Source: Aminobacter aminovorans (GTDB taxonomy: Bacteria > Pseudomonadota > Alphaproteobacteria > Rhizobiales > Rhizobiaceae). Taken from it: 64,000 nucleotides of DNA. Below are positions 8,939 through 18,716 of this stretch, piece after piece; within the stretch, counting starts at the first letter, position 1; the number at the start of each line of letters is the position of its first letter. The translations under genes and the position numbers were made by a program. The notes under the pieces were generated by a model. That model had not been told where the DNA came from and searched no databases. It was given only the letters and a program-made list of their open reading frames with translations. The DNA is taken from contig NZ_UFSM01000001.1 of NCBI RefSeq assembly GCF_900445235.1, positions 372,001-436,000 on the forward strand, written 5' to 3'.

Positions 8939-9672
8939 CGGCGCTTCTGAGCACCAGAGGTCTGTCGCGCCATTTCGGTGGACTGCGCGCCGTCGACAAT
9001 GTCGACTTCTCGCTCGAGCCGGGCGAGATCAGGGCGGTGATCGGCCCCAACGGCGCAGGCAAGACTACTTTCGTCAGCCTCGTCTGTGGCCGCTACGCAC
9101 CGACCTCAGGCAGCATCGTCTTCGACGGTGAGGATATCACCGCCATGCCGGCGCATCTCCGGGTCCGTCGCGGCATCGCCTACACGTTCCAGATCACCAG
9201 TGTCTTCGCCAATCTCAGCGCCTACGACAACGTTGCCCTGCCGGTACAACGCACGCTGACCGATGGGCGTTCGCGTGGCGCCGTGCGGCAAGGCGCGATG
9301 GAAGCACTGGAGCGCGTCGGGCTCGCCGACCGCGCGCATGAGCAGGCCGGCGCTCTGGCCTATGGCCACCAGCGGCTGCTCGAGGTAGCGATGGGCCTGG
9401 CGCTCAAGCCGCGCCTGCTCATTCTCGACGAGCCGACGCAGGGCCTGTCGGACGGCGAGATCGAAGGCTTCATCACCCTGGTGCGCGAGATCGCCCGTGA
9501 CGCCACCATCCTGCTGATCGAGCACAACATGCCTGTTGTCATGGAGTTGGCCCGGCGCATCAGCGTGTTCAATGCCGGCAAAATCCTCGCCGAAGGCAAG
9601 CCGGCCGAGATTCGCGCCAACGCCGCCGTGCAGCAAGCCTATCTCGGCACCGCTCAGGAGGCCGGAGCATGA
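8935..9672 (+). CDS. branched-chain-type ABC ATPase, LivG family
   Basis: A 245-aa ATPase with Walker A GPNGAGKTT (about residues 37-45), Walker B LLILDEPTQGLS, and the H-loop IEHNM. The signature region is LAYGHQRLLEV, a degenerate LSGGQ typical of LivG-like proteins. The start is GTG at 8935, overlapping the preceding TGA (GTGA). It pairs with the LivF-type ATPase that follows. A longer frame opens upstream from 7921 but is a shadow of the permease gene. Confidence 0.92.
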   Translation: MTALLSTRGLSRHFGGLRAVDNVDFSLEPGEIRAVIGPNGAGKTTFVSLVCGRYAPTSGSIVFDGEDITAMPAHLRVRRGIAYTFQITSVFANLSAYDNVALPVQRTLTDGRSRGAVRQGAMEALERVGLADRAHEQAGALAYGHQRLLEVAMGLALKPRLLILDEPTQGLSDGEIEGFITLVREIARDATILLIEHNMPVVMELARRISVFNAGKILAEGKPAEIRANAAVQQAYLGTAQEAGA

Positions 9673-10376
9673 ATGCGGCGCTGACGATATCAGGCATCGA
9701 CTGCTTCTATGGCGAAGTGCAGGTGCTGCATGGCCTCGACCTCGAACTGCGCAAGGGCGAAGTGCTGTGCCTGCTCGGCCGTAACGGCGCAGGCAAGACC
9801 ACAACGTTGAAGGCGATCATGGGGCTGGTCCCGGCCCGCGCCGGCTCGATCAGGCTGGGTGCGCAGGAGCTCACCGGCCTGCCGCCGCACGAGGTACCCA
9901 GGGCCGGCGTAGCCTATGTGCCGCAGGGCCGCCGGCTGTTTGCCGAACTGACCGTCGCCGAGAACATCGAGATCGGCCTGATGACCCGGAAAAAGGGCAA
10001 CGCGGTGCGCGACAGCGTGCTCGACCTGTTCCCGCTGTTGCGGGACCGGCTGAAGCAGCGCTCCGGCACCTTGTCGGGCGGCGAGCAACAGATGCTGGCC
10101 ATGGCGCGCGCGCTGTGCGTCGAACCCGAGGTTCTGCTGCTCGACGAGCCGACCGAAGGCCTGATGCCGTCGATGATCGCCAAGATCCGCGAGACGGTGG
10201 CCGGGCTGCGCGAGCGCGGCGTCTCGACCATCCTCGTCGAACAGCGCGTCGACGCCGTGCTGCCGGTCGCCGACCGAATCGCCTTCATCGAAAACGGCCG
10301 CAACCGCGAGACCGTCGAGGTCGCGCGGCTGCGCGAGGATCCTGAAATGGTCAGACGTTATGTCGGCGTGGGTTAG
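9669..10376 (+). CDS. branched-chain-type ABC ATPase, LivF family
   Basis: A 235-aa ATPase with Walker A GRNGAGKTTT, signature LSGGEQQML, Walker B VLLLDEPTEGLMP and the family-typical PQGRRLFAELTV segment. Its ATG overlaps the LivG-type stop (ATGA). It is the last gene of the importer operon. Its stop codon overlaps by four bases the stop of the convergent antiporter gene, so there is no room for a separate terminator. Confidence 0.93.
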   Translation: MNAALTISGIDCFYGEVQVLHGLDLELRKGEVLCLLGRNGAGKTTTLKAIMGLVPARAGSIRLGAQELTGLPPHEVPRAGVAYVPQGRRLFAELTVAENIEIGLMTRKKGNAVRDSVLDLFPLLRDRLKQRSGTLSGGEQQMLAMARALCVEPEVLLLDEPTEGLMPSMIAKIRETVAGLRERGVSTILVEQRVDAVLPVADRIAFIENGRNRETVEVARLREDPEMVRRYVGVG

Positions 10377-11800
10377 CCAAAAAAGACCAGACCCGCGATC
10401 GCGAAGGTCGGGATCAGCACGGCGCCGGACCACAGCATGTAGCCGAAGAAGCCTGGCATCCTGACTCCGCTCTCCCGGGCGATGGCGTAGACCATGAAGT
10501 TCGGCGCATTGCCGATATAGGTATTGGCGCCCATGAACACGGCGCCGGCCGAGATCGCCACCAATGTCGTGGCAAAGGTCGTCATCAGCACCCGCGGGTC
10601 ACCGCCGGCAAGCTCGAAAAAGACAAGATAGGTCGGCGCGTTGTCGAGAAACGACGACAGCGCGCCCGTCAGCCAGAAATAGGCAAGGTTGTTGGGCTCG
10701 CCGCCCGACCCGGTGACCAGCGACACCAGTGGTGCGAACGCGCCGTCGAGCCCGGCGCGCAGGATGGCAATCACAGGCACGATACAGATGAAGATGCCGG
10801 CAAACAGCTTTGCCACCTCTGTTATCGGTCCCCAGGAGAAGCCGTTGGCGGCACGGTATTCCCTGCGGGTGACGACCAGGGACACGAAGGTCAGCGCCAG
10901 GATGATGGTGTCTCGGACGAGGTTCTGCAGCTCGACACGGACGCCGTAGACGGAGACCCCGACACCGGGCTGCCACGACGCCGACATCAGGATCGCGGCG
11001 ATGACACCGGCAAGCAGGGCTATGTTGGCAAGGCCGCGGATACGCACCTTGGAGTGTGGCGTCGGATCCTTGATCTTGGGCTGCCCAGCCTCGCGCCTGT
11101 GGAAATGCCAGTCGATGGCGAGGAAAGCCGCGAGCACGATGCCTCCGACCAGCAGCGCCTCGCGCCAGAGATGGACAGTCGTCCAGAAGAAGTCGACGCC
11201 GCGCAGGAAGCCCACGAACAGCGGCGGGTCGCCCAGCGGCGTCAGCGAACCGCCGATGTTGGACACCAGGAAGATGAAAAAGACGATGACATGGGCATTG
11301 AACGGCCGGTTGTCATTGGCGCGGATCACCGGCCGGATCATGATCATCGACGCGCCGGTGGTGCCGACGACGGAGGCCAGCAACGCGCCGATGACCAGAA
11401 GGCCGACATTGATGAGCGGCGTGCCCTGGATGTTGCCTGCCACCAGGATGCCGCCCGAGATGGTGAAAAGGGCAAACAAAAGAATGATGAAGGACATGTA
11501 TTCGAGCAGCAGCGTGTGCAGCACGGCCTCGATTGAGACGTCGAAGCCGAACGACAGCGCCATCGGCACCACGACCAGCGCTGCCCATCCGGCTGTGATC
11601 TTGCCGTAGTGGTGCTCCCAGAGATGCGGATAGAGCAGCGGCCCGGTTGCGATGGAGAGCAGCAAGCCCGCAAAGGGCAGTGCCCATACGAGCGACATCG
11701 TCGCCCCGGGCAATCCCTGCTCGGCGGCCAGCGCCGTGCTTGCACTCACCAGCAGGCCGGCCAGCGCCAGAGACGCTGCCGCAAGACGCGAACCCTTCAT
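10373..11800 (-). CDS. NhaD/CitM-type sodium:proton antiporter or anion transporter
   Basis: A 475-aa membrane protein with a signal-like N-terminus (ending STALAAEQG) and about twelve hydrophobic segments. The ion-transporter superfamily motif GGSLTPLGDPPLF and the late GALSSFLDNAPTYLVFF are the hallmarks of NhaD-like and citrate-transporter-like proteins. Whether it moves Na+/H+ or a carboxylate is open. The start ATG at 11800 has AGGGGACGGC upstream; the longer frame to 11884 lacks a site. It follows pncA on the same strand after 85 bp, so co-transcription is likely. Confidence 0.8.
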   Translation of the reverse strand: MKGSRLAAASLALAGLLVSASTALAAEQGLPGATMSLVWALPFAGLLLSIATGPLLYPHLWEHHYGKITAGWAALVVVPMALSFGFDVSIEAVLHTLLLEYMSFIILLFALFTISGGILVAGNIQGTPLINVGLLVIGALLASVVGTTGASMIMIRPVIRANDNRPFNAHVIVFFIFLVSNIGGSLTPLGDPPLFVGFLRGVDFFWTTVHLWREALLVGGIVLAAFLAIDWHFHRREAGQPKIKDPTPHSKVRIRGLANIALLAGVIAAILMSASWQPGVGVSVYGVRVELQNLVRDTIILALTFVSLVVTRREYRAANGFSWGPITEVAKLFAGIFICIVPVIAILRAGLDGAFAPLVSLVTGSGGEPNNLAYFWLTGALSSFLDNAPTYLVFFELAGGDPRVLMTTFATTLVAISAGAVFMGANTYIGNAPNFMVYAIARESGVRMPGFFGYMLWSGAVLIPTFAIAGLVFFG

Positions 11801-11885
11801 GCCGTCCCCTCGGAGCCGGCGTTTGCGCCGGGCATTGTGTTCGAATTTAGTGACCGCAGCGTCTGATGCTGCCGAAGTCAGCAAA

Positions 11886-12485
11886 TCAGAGCAGCTTGAC
11901 GCCAGCGTCGCGCATCTTGCCGATCATCGTGTCGAGGGAACCGCCCAGATCGATCGCCCGGCAGGCATCGAGGCGCACCGTGGTGGCAAAACCGTGCTTG
12001 ACCGCGTCTAGCGCCGAATAGGCGACGCAGAAATCGGTGGCGAGGCCGACGAGCGTAATCGAAGCGACGTCACGCTCGCGCAGGTAACCGGCGAGCCCGG
12101 TGGGCGTGAAACGATCGTTTTCGAAGAACGCCGAATAGCTATCGATGTGCGGGCGAAAGCCCTTGCGGATGACCAGCTCGGCCTTCGACCAGGCGAGCCC
12201 GGAATGGAAGTCGGCGCCGCGGCTGCCCTGGATGCAATGATCCGGCCACAGCGTCTGGGAGCCATAGGACATGCGGACACTTTCGAAAGGCTGCTTGCCG
12301 GGATGGCTTGAGGCGAAGCTCGAATGGCCGGCCGGGTGCCAATCCTGGGTCAAAAGCACGTGCTCGCTATTGCGGATGAGGTCGTTAACCAGCGGGATGA
12401 TCTCGTCACCGCCGTTCACGGCAAGCGCACCGCCGGGGCAAAAGTCGTTTTGAAGGTCGACGACAATAAGCGCATCCGTGGCCAT
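11886..12485 (-). CDS. pncA: nicotinamidase
   Basis: A 199-aa isochorismatase-fold amidase. The catalytic triad is Asp10 (VVDLQNDF), Lys108 (VIRKGF) and Cys153 (ATDFCV). Metal ligands are likely Asp48, His50 (QDWHPAGH) and His83 (WPDHC). It hydrolyses nicotinamide to nicotinate and ammonia. The ATG at 12485 matches the E. coli enzyme's N-terminus; the open frame upstream is not needed. It is divergent from the molybdenum-hydroxylase operon, 210 bp away, which fits feeding nicotinate either to PncB (2334-3638) or to ring hydroxylation. Confidence 0.95.
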   Translation of the reverse strand: MATDALIVVDLQNDFCPGGALAVNGGDEIIPLVNDLIRNSEHVLLTQDWHPAGHSSFASSHPGKQPFESVRMSYGSQTLWPDHCIQGSRGADFHSGLAWSKAELVIRKGFRPHIDSYSAFFENDRFTPTGLAGYLRERDVASITLVGLATDFCVAYSALDAVKHGFATTVRLDACRAIDLGGSLDTMIGKMRDAGVKLL

Positions 12486-12623
12486 ACGGGCTCCATTTTG
12501 ATCCAATCGGTGCCGCCTTGGCAGCAGGCCGCCGAAATTCGACCAGATGGCGCCTTGCGTCAACCGTCAACTTGGCCAAGCGCGATCCCACCGGGAAGTG
12601 ATCCGGCGAAGTAAAGCCAGGCT

Positions 12624-12651
12624 TTGACAAAAGATCGCGGCAGGTTATCAC
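12624..12651 (+). promoter_or_regulatory. sigma70-like promoter of the Mo-hydroxylase operon
   Basis: A perfect -35 TTGACA at 12624-12629, 16-bp spacer, and -10-like TATCAC at 12646-12651. The imperfect palindrome TTGTGTACGAA follows directly (12652-12662), where a repressor would block the start site. The GTG start codon lies 44 bp beyond. Confidence 0.5.
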
Positions 12652-12695
12652 TTGTGTACGAATGAAGATGTCCGGCGACCGCCCGGAGGCATTGC

Positions 12696-13553
12696 GTGAC
12701 CCGTTACGCGAAACCCAAGTCACTCGACGAAGCGCTGGCGCTGCTCAGCGAGGGTTCGTGGCGAGTGCTGGCGGGCGCAACGGATTTCTATCCAGCCCTC
12801 GGAAACCGCCCCCTGCAGCATGATGTAATCGATATCAACGGCATCGCCGAATTGCGCGGCATCGCCGAAAGCGACAGCCATTTCATCATCGCGGCGCGCA
12901 CAAGCTGGACCGAGGTCGAAAAGTCGCCGTTGCCGCCGGCCTTCGACGCGCTGAAGCAGGCGGCGCGCGAGGTCGGCTCGATCCAGATCCAGAACGTCGC
13001 TTCGGTAGTCGGCAACATCTGCAATGCCTCGCCGGCGGCGGATGGCGTGCCCGCCCTGATGATCCTCGACGCAGAGGTTGAGCTGCGTTCGCGCCACGAG
13101 CTGCGTATACTGCGGCTTGGCGACTTCATCGTCGGCAACCGGCGGACGAAGCTGCGCGACGACGAGATGGTGACGGCGCTGCGGATCCCCAAGGCCAGCG
13201 CAGCCGGCCGTTCGGCCTTCGTCAAACTGGGCGCGCGCCGCTATCTCGTCATTTCGATCGCCATGGCAGCGGCAAGGATCGTGCTCGACGACGATGGAAG
13301 AATTTGCAGCGCGGCGATTTCTGTAGGGTCCTGCTCGGCGGTGGCACAACGGCTGCGCGTCCTGGAAACAGCACTTGCCGGGCAAAGTCCGGAAGCCATC
13401 GAAGACGCCGTTCAAGCCACCGGGCTGGACGAGTTGTCGCCGATCGACGACGTGCGCGGTAGTGCCGGTTACAGGCGAAGTGCGGCGCGAGAAATCGTGG
13501 CGCGAGCTTTGTTGCAGGCAGCCGGCGGCTCGCAGAAACGGGCCGCGGCATGA
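12696..13553 (+). CDS. FAD-binding subunit of molybdenum hydroxylase (CoxM/XdhB-like)
   Basis: A 285-aa medium subunit. The FAD-binding PCMH fold is shown by LAGATDFYP (about residues 26-34), a segment like IQNVASVVGNICNASPAAD (about 98-116), and the C-terminal CO-dehydrogenase flavoprotein domain. It passes electrons from the Mo and 2Fe-2S centres of the 918-aa partner to NAD or another acceptor. The start is GTG 12696 with GGAGG seven bases upstream. It overlaps the next gene by ATGA. Confidence 0.9.
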   Translation: MTRYAKPKSLDEALALLSEGSWRVLAGATDFYPALGNRPLQHDVIDINGIAELRGIAESDSHFIIAARTSWTEVEKSPLPPAFDALKQAAREVGSIQIQNVASVVGNICNASPAADGVPALMILDAEVELRSRHELRILRLGDFIVGNRRTKLRDDEMVTALRIPKASAAGRSAFVKLGARRYLVISIAMAAARIVLDDDGRICSAAISVGSCSAVAQRLRVLETALAGQSPEAIEDAVQATGLDELSPIDDVRGSAGYRRSAAREIVARALLQAAGGSQKRAAA

Positions 13554-16306
13554 AAAACGACCGGGCGCCGATCAGCTTCACTGTCAATGGCGCCTCCGTG
13601 TCGGTATCCGCCGCACCGTTACGGCGCCTGTCGTCAGTGCTGCGCGATGACCTCGGTCTGACCGGCACCAAGGTCGGCTGCGACGCCGGCGACTGCGGCG
13701 CCTGTACCGTATTGCTCGACGGCGATCCCGTCTGCGCCTGCCTGCTGCCGATGGCATCGGTCGAGGGCGCTGCGGTCCGCACCGTGGAAGGGCTAGAGGT
13801 GAGCAGCCTCTCGGCACTGCAGGCGTCGTTCCTTGCATATGGGGCCGCGCAGTGCGGTTTCTGTACGCCCGGGCTGCTGGTCACCGCGACCGCGCTGCTG
13901 GAACGGGTACCGCGTCCAAGCGAACAACAGGTCCAGGACGCGCTCGGCGGGGTTCTGTGCCGCTGCACCGGCTACCGCAAGATCGTCGAGGCGGTGAAGG
14001 AGGCATGGCGCTTTGTGCTGCCACCATCCTTCGATTTTCGCATGCCGCGGGCTGGTTCGGCAGTAGGCGCCTCGCCCATCAGGCTCGACGGCATTCCGAA
14101 GGTGACAGGCGCCGAGAGATTCGGCGGCGATTCATTTCCCGCTGGTGCTTTGTCGGTGCTTGTCATCCGCTCGCCGCATCACCGCGCGGCGTTTTCGTTC
14201 GGCGACCTCGACGCCTATGTCACCGCCAATACAGGCGTCGTGGCGGTGTTCACTGCTGAGGATATCCCTGGCATCAACAGCTTCGGCGTGATCCCGCCAT
14301 TTGCCGACCAACCGGCACTGGCCGAGAGCGAGACGCGTTTTCGCGGCGAGGCAGTGGCGCTTGTCGCCTGCGAGGGCTGGGCGGCGCGCGATCTGGACAT
14401 CGCTTCATTCCCCGTCGACTGGCACGAGTTGCCGGCAGCGCTGGAACCAGCTGGCGCCCAGACGGAAGGCGCTGCACTGATTCATACCAACCGGCCCGAC
14501 AATCTGCTGGTGCGCGGTCTTGTCGAGCGCGGCGAGCCGGAAAGTGCCTTGGCGCAGGCCGCATGTGTGGTCTCCGGCACCATGCAGACTTCTTATGTGG
14601 AACACGCTTATATTGAACCGGAAGCCGGCTATGCATTCATGGATGGCGACATGTTGACGATCGCCGCCTGCACCCAGGCACCGCACCTTGACCGCGATGA
14701 CACCGCCCGAGTCCTTGGCCTCGCCGCAGAAAATATACGCATCCTGCCGACGGCGACCGGCGGCGGCTTTGGCTCGAAGATCGACGTCTCGCTGCAGCCG
14801 TTGATCGGGCTGGTGGCGCTGAAGACCGGGCGCCCGGCGGCACTCGCCTACAGCCGCACGGAATCGATGGCCTCGACCACCAAGCGCCATCCGGCATCTA
14901 TGCAGGCAACGATCGGCGCCGACGCCGATGGCACCATGCGCGGCATGGTATTTGATGGCGAGTTCAATACCGGCGCCTATGCCAGTTTTGGACCGACCGT
15001 CGCCAACCGTGTGCCGGTGCACGCCTCTGGCCCCTATGCCACGCCGAACTATCGCGCCGTCGCCAGCGCCATCCATACCAATGGCCCGGTGTCGGGCGCC
15101 TTTCGTGGCTTCGGCGTGCCTCAGGCAACCTTGATGCAGGAAACGCTGCTCGACGAGCTGGCCGACAAGCTCGGTATCGACAGGCTGCAGATACGCCTGA
15201 AAAACGCGCTTCGAAACGGCTCCGAAACAGTAACCGGACAGCGGCTTGAGACCGGTGTCGGCATCGGTGAGTGCCTCCGGGCGCTGCGTTCGCACTGGGC
15301 GCGCGCGCTGGCCGAAGCGAACGCCTTCAACGCGGCCAATGGCAAGATCAAGCGCGGTGTCGGCATCGCCTCCTGCTGGTATGGCTGCGGCAACACCTCG
15401 CTGCCCAACCCCTCGACAATCAAGCTGGGCCTCGCGCCCGAAGGCAAGGTTGTGCTTCACCAGGGCGCGGTCGACATCGGCCAGGGATCGAACACCGTCA
15501 TCGCCCAGATCGCTGCCGACGCACTCGGCCTGCCGCTCGGCGATTTCGTGCTTCGCGGTGCCGACACCGCAGTTACTCCCGACGCCGGCAAGACCTCGGC
15601 GTCGCGCCAGACCTATGTCTCGGGCAAGGCGGCGGAAAAGGCCGCTCGCGCCTTGCGCGACAGCATTCTGCGCTACGCCAACGTCTCGGTCGAAGCCTCG
15701 CTGCAGTTGCTCGCCGGCGGGTTGCTTTTGGTGCATGAAGGTGGCGAGCGCCGGCGCATCGACCTGACGCTGCTCGAACCGGACAAGGACGGCCTCGTCT
15801 TCGCCGCCGAGGAAAGCTACGATCCGCCGACGACGGCGCTTGACGCCAAGGGCCAGGGCAAACCTTACGCCGTCTATGGCTATGGCGCCCAGATCGCAGA
15901 GCTGGAGGTCGATATGGCGCTCGGCACGGTGAAGCTGGTCAAGATCACCGCGGCGCATGACGTCGGCCGCGCGATCAACCCGCTGCTTGCCGAAGGCCAG
16001 ATCGAAGGCGGCATCGCCCAAGGCATCGGCATGGCGCTGATGGAAGAATACATTCCCGGCCGCACCGAGAACCTGCATGACTACCTGATCCCGACGATCG
16101 GCGACGTGCCGCCGATCGAAACCATCCTGGTGGAAGTTCCGGACCCGGAAGGACCCTTTGGTGCCAAGGGTTTGGGCGAGCATGTGCTGATCCCGACTGC
16201 GCCCGCCATCCTCAACGCCATCCGCCACGCCACCGGCGTTTTGGTGACCAGGATACCGGCGACTCCGTCACGGATCCTGGCAGCAATCGAGGAGGCACGT
16301 CGATGA
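13550..16306 (+). CDS. molybdenum hydroxylase, fused 2Fe-2S and molybdopterin subunits
   Basis: A 918-aa fusion. The N-terminal ferredoxin-type cluster uses Cys44, 49, 52, 64; the second 2Fe-2S domain uses Cys102, 105, 137, 139. From about residue 165 comes the molybdopterin-binding large subunit, with GGGFGSK, GAFRGFGVPQ and the active-site GAKGLGE (Glu877). Family members hydroxylate aromatic N-heterocycles, purines or aldehydes using water. The fused small plus large arrangement with a separate FAD subunit differs from classic XdhAB. The next gene resembles 6-hydroxynicotinate reductase, so nicotinate is the best guess at substrate. No XdhC-like maturase is nearby. Confidence 0.88.
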   Translation: MKNDRAPISFTVNGASVSVSAAPLRRLSSVLRDDLGLTGTKVGCDAGDCGACTVLLDGDPVCACLLPMASVEGAAVRTVEGLEVSSLSALQASFLAYGAAQCGFCTPGLLVTATALLERVPRPSEQQVQDALGGVLCRCTGYRKIVEAVKEAWRFVLPPSFDFRMPRAGSAVGASPIRLDGIPKVTGAERFGGDSFPAGALSVLVIRSPHHRAAFSFGDLDAYVTANTGVVAVFTAEDIPGINSFGVIPPFADQPALAESETRFRGEAVALVACEGWAARDLDIASFPVDWHELPAALEPAGAQTEGAALIHTNRPDNLLVRGLVERGEPESALAQAACVVSGTMQTSYVEHAYIEPEAGYAFMDGDMLTIAACTQAPHLDRDDTARVLGLAAENIRILPTATGGGFGSKIDVSLQPLIGLVALKTGRPAALAYSRTESMASTTKRHPASMQATIGADADGTMRGMVFDGEFNTGAYASFGPTVANRVPVHASGPYATPNYRAVASAIHTNGPVSGAFRGFGVPQATLMQETLLDELADKLGIDRLQIRLKNALRNGSETVTGQRLETGVGIGECLRALRSHWARALAEANAFNAANGKIKRGVGIASCWYGCGNTSLPNPSTIKLGLAPEGKVVLHQGAVDIGQGSNTVIAQIAADALGLPLGDFVLRGADTAVTPDAGKTSASRQTYVSGKAAEKAARALRDSILRYANVSVEASLQLLAGGLLLVHEGGERRRIDLTLLEPDKDGLVFAAEESYDPPTTALDAKGQGKPYAVYGYGAQIAELEVDMALGTVKLVKITAAHDVGRAINPLLAEGQIEGGIAQGIGMALMEEYIPGRTENLHDYLIPTIGDVPPIETILVEVPDPEGPFGAKGLGEHVLIPTAPAILNAIRHATGVLVTRIPATPSRILAAIEEARR

Positions 16307-17838
16307 ACGAGCTTTCCGAGCGTTTCGAGACACACCCGGCCGGTGACAGGCAAGCGGGCGAAAGGCTGCGATGCGATGCCTGTCCCGTGATGTGCTATAT
16401 CGCCGAAGGGCGCACCGGCGCCTGCGATCGCTATGGCAATTTCGGCGGCAGGATCGTACGCGCCGACCCCGTCCGCGTGCTCGACTTCGCAATGCAGAGC
16501 GGCAGTGCCGTGGTGCCTTTCGGCGGCGAGGCGTGGGATGGCGAACTGGTCAACACCGGCCGGCGCTTCGTCACCGCCATTGGTGCCGGCACCTCCTATC
16601 CCGACTACAAGCCGGCACCGTTCATCGTCAGCCAGGAGGTCGAAGGCGTCGATCTCGTCACCGTCGTGACCGAGGGCATCTTCTCCTATTGCGGTGTCAA
16701 AGTGAAGATCGACACCGACCGCCATCTCGGTCACGAGACGGCAACCGTACGTGCCCAGGGCGAGGCCATCGGCCATGTGACGACAGGCGAATATGGCTCG
16801 CAGATGCTGTCGCTCGGCGGTGTCCACCACCTGACCGGCGGCTCCAAGAGTGAAGGCCGCGTGACCTGCGCAGCTTTGCTCGACCTGTGCAACAAGAAGC
16901 CGGTGGAGCTCAGCATTGACGGCGGCGCTACGATCGTCGTCGAAGCCGGCAAGCCGCCCGTCATCGATGGCACGGTCGAACACCGCATGCGTGTCGGCTG
17001 CGGCTCGGCGACCATCGGCATGTTCGCCACGCAATGGCGCGGGCTCGTCGATGAGGTCGTGGTCGTCGACGACCACATCACTGGCGTCGTCTCCGAGCAC
17101 CAGGCCGGAAAGGTCCTCGGCTGGGAGGATACCGGCATCAGGATCCTCGGCAGCCGTTCGACGCCGGGACGTTACTTCAAGGTGTCGGGGCCCGGCCTCG
17201 GCTGGGGTGGAACCAGCATCTCCGACCCGCTTGAGATTCTCGGCGAATGGAATGCCAACAAGGGCGCGCGGCCCGGCCTTTCACTGCTGATGGTTTCGAC
17301 GACAGGCGAACAATTCGCCTACTACGAACTCGACGACGCGCTGAAGCCGGTCAAGAAGCCGTTCCCGGATCGCCTGCGCAAGTCGGTCGGGCTGATCGAG
17401 GAAAATTGTGAGCCGGCAATGTGTACCGTGCTTTTCGTCGGCGGGGCCGGCGGCAGCCTGCGCGCAGGGGTGACGGAAAACCCGGTCAACCTGACGCGTT
17501 CGGTGCAGGGCCTGAGAACCTATGTCACTGTCGGCGGCGCGCCTGTCTATGTCTGGCCGGGCGGCGGCATCACGCTGATGGTCGATGTCGTCAGGGTGCC
17601 CGAAAACGCCTTCGGTTATGTGCCTACACCTGCGCTGGTAGCGCCGATCGAATTCACGCTTCGGCGCGACGACTATCTTGCGCTGGGCGGCTACGAAAGC
17701 GAGATCAGGAGCATCGACGACGTGCTGGCGCGCGGCGGCGCGTATTTCAACGAACGGGCGACGGCAAAGGCCGGGACGGATAACCCCTGGCCTCCGCTGG
17801 CGCAATTGCGCCTGATGGCGCCGGGCGGGTTACCATGA
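16303..17838 (+). CDS. 6-hydroxynicotinate reductase-like iron-sulfur protein
   Basis: A 511-aa protein I recognise as similar to the Hnr family of Eubacterium barkeri nicotinate fermentation, which reduces 6-hydroxynicotinate to 1,4,5,6-tetrahydro-6-oxonicotinate with ferredoxin. An N-terminal cysteine motif C24-x2-C27-x3-C31-x9-C41 suits a 4Fe-4S cluster. The rest is soluble with no signal peptide or membrane segment. It overlaps the Mo-hydroxylase stop by ATGA, consistent with consecutive steps. The reaction in this organism, and whether the true substrate is another hydroxylated heterocycle, is inferred. Confidence 0.7.
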   Translation: MNELSERFETHPAGDRQAGERLRCDACPVMCYIAEGRTGACDRYGNFGGRIVRADPVRVLDFAMQSGSAVVPFGGEAWDGELVNTGRRFVTAIGAGTSYPDYKPAPFIVSQEVEGVDLVTVVTEGIFSYCGVKVKIDTDRHLGHETATVRAQGEAIGHVTTGEYGSQMLSLGGVHHLTGGSKSEGRVTCAALLDLCNKKPVELSIDGGATIVVEAGKPPVIDGTVEHRMRVGCGSATIGMFATQWRGLVDEVVVVDDHITGVVSEHQAGKVLGWEDTGIRILGSRSTPGRYFKVSGPGLGWGGTSISDPLEILGEWNANKGARPGLSLLMVSTTGEQFAYYELDDALKPVKKPFPDRLRKSVGLIEENCEPAMCTVLFVGGAGGSLRAGVTENPVNLTRSVQGLRTYVTVGGAPVYVWPGGGITLMVDVVRVPENAFGYVPTPALVAPIEFTLRRDDYLALGGYESEIRSIDDVLARGGAYFNERATAKAGTDNPWPPLAQLRLMAPGGLP

Positions 17839-18716
17839 ATGGCCCCGAAATCTCCTGGCTGCCCGATCGACACCGCCTGCACTTCAACCATGGCCCCATC
17901 GACCTGATTGTCGAGGCTTTTGGTGAGACCGAAGAGCTGCGCTGTGCCTACGGCCAGGCGGCGGCGCGCTTCCAGACCATCCTTGGCGAACTGGTCGAGG
18001 AACTCGCCGAGCTGCGACGGCCGGCATGCTTGCGCCCCCGCAACTTCGACGGCCCGACAGCACGTCGGATGGAAGCCGCCGTTGCACCGCTAGCCGGGCA
18101 GTTCATCACACCGATGGCCGCAGTTGCCGGCTCGGTCGCCGACGAGATGATGGCGGCGATGGTCGCAGGGCGTGCGATAGACCGCGCCTATGTCAACAAT
18201 GGCGGCGATATCGCGCTGCACATTGCACAGGGCCACGAGGTCTCGGTGGCGATCGCCGGCACGGGCCATGGTCTGGCCGACAGGCTGACGATCCACTGGC
18301 AGGACGCAGTGCGCGGCATCGCCACCAGCGGTTGGCGCGGGCGCAGCTTTTCGCTCGGCATCGCCGATGCTGTAACGGTGCTCGCCTCGAGCGGGGCTGC
18401 GGCCGACGCGGCAGCAACGCTGATCGCCAATGCTGTCGACCTGCCCGGCCACGCAGCCATCCACCGCCGGCCGGCGCGCGACCTGGCCCCCGATAGCGAC
18501 CTTGGCGACAGGCTGGTTACGATAGATGTCGCACCACTCGCCGTCGCCGAAATCGAGGTCGCGCTCGACGCCGGATTTTCCGTGGCCGAAAACTTGCGGC
18601 GGCAAGGGTCGATCCAGACTGCAGCTCTATACCTAGGAGGCCGAACCCGCATAAGCGGCACGCATGAGCGTGCCGTAACCGACGGTGTGACAAGGGGGGA
18701 ACCTGTCCATGCCTGA
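17835..18716 (+). CDS. UPF0280 family protein (ApbE-like fold)
   Basis: A 293-aa protein of family UPF0280, related in fold to the ApbE flavin transferases. Supporting segments are TPMAAVAGSVADEM, AYVNNGGDIAL and GIATSGWRGRSFSLGIADAVTV; the last two resemble ApbE's NxGGD and substrate loops. Biochemical role is not established. It is coupled by ATGA to the Hnr-like gene, so loading or handling flavin for that protein is plausible but speculative. There is no signal peptide, unlike most ApbE proteins. Confidence 0.75.
   Translation: MNGPEISWLPDRHRLHFNHGPIDLIVEAFGETEELRCAYGQAAARFQTILGELVEELAELRRPACLRPRNFDGPTARRMEAAVAPLAGQFITPMAAVAGSVADEMMAAMVAGRAIDRAYVNNGGDIALHIAQGHEVSVAIAGTGHGLADRLTIHWQDAVRGIATSGWRGRSFSLGIADAVTVLASSGAAADAAATLIANAVDLPGHAAIHRRPARDLAPDSDLGDRLVTIDVAPLAVAEIEVALDAGFSVAENLRRQGSIQTAALYLGGRTRISGTHERAVTDGVTRGEPVHA

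Noticed and set aside
12485..12695. A tRNA or riboswitch in the pncA/Mo-hydroxylase divergent region.
   Set aside because: No cloverleaf or known riboswitch core could be drawn; only promoter-like elements are supported.
14405..16228. A 607-codon open frame on the minus strand opposite the Mo-hydroxylase.
   Set aside because: Composition is the antisense mirror of a GC-rich gene and no family motif is present; the plus-strand gene is certain.
16910..16935. DGGAT in the Hnr-like protein as an ApbE-type flavinylation motif.
   Set aside because: The accepted motif needs Asp five positions before the Ala (D-x-x-S/T-G-A-T); here the Asp is three before, and the segment looks like ordinary beta-strand sequence.
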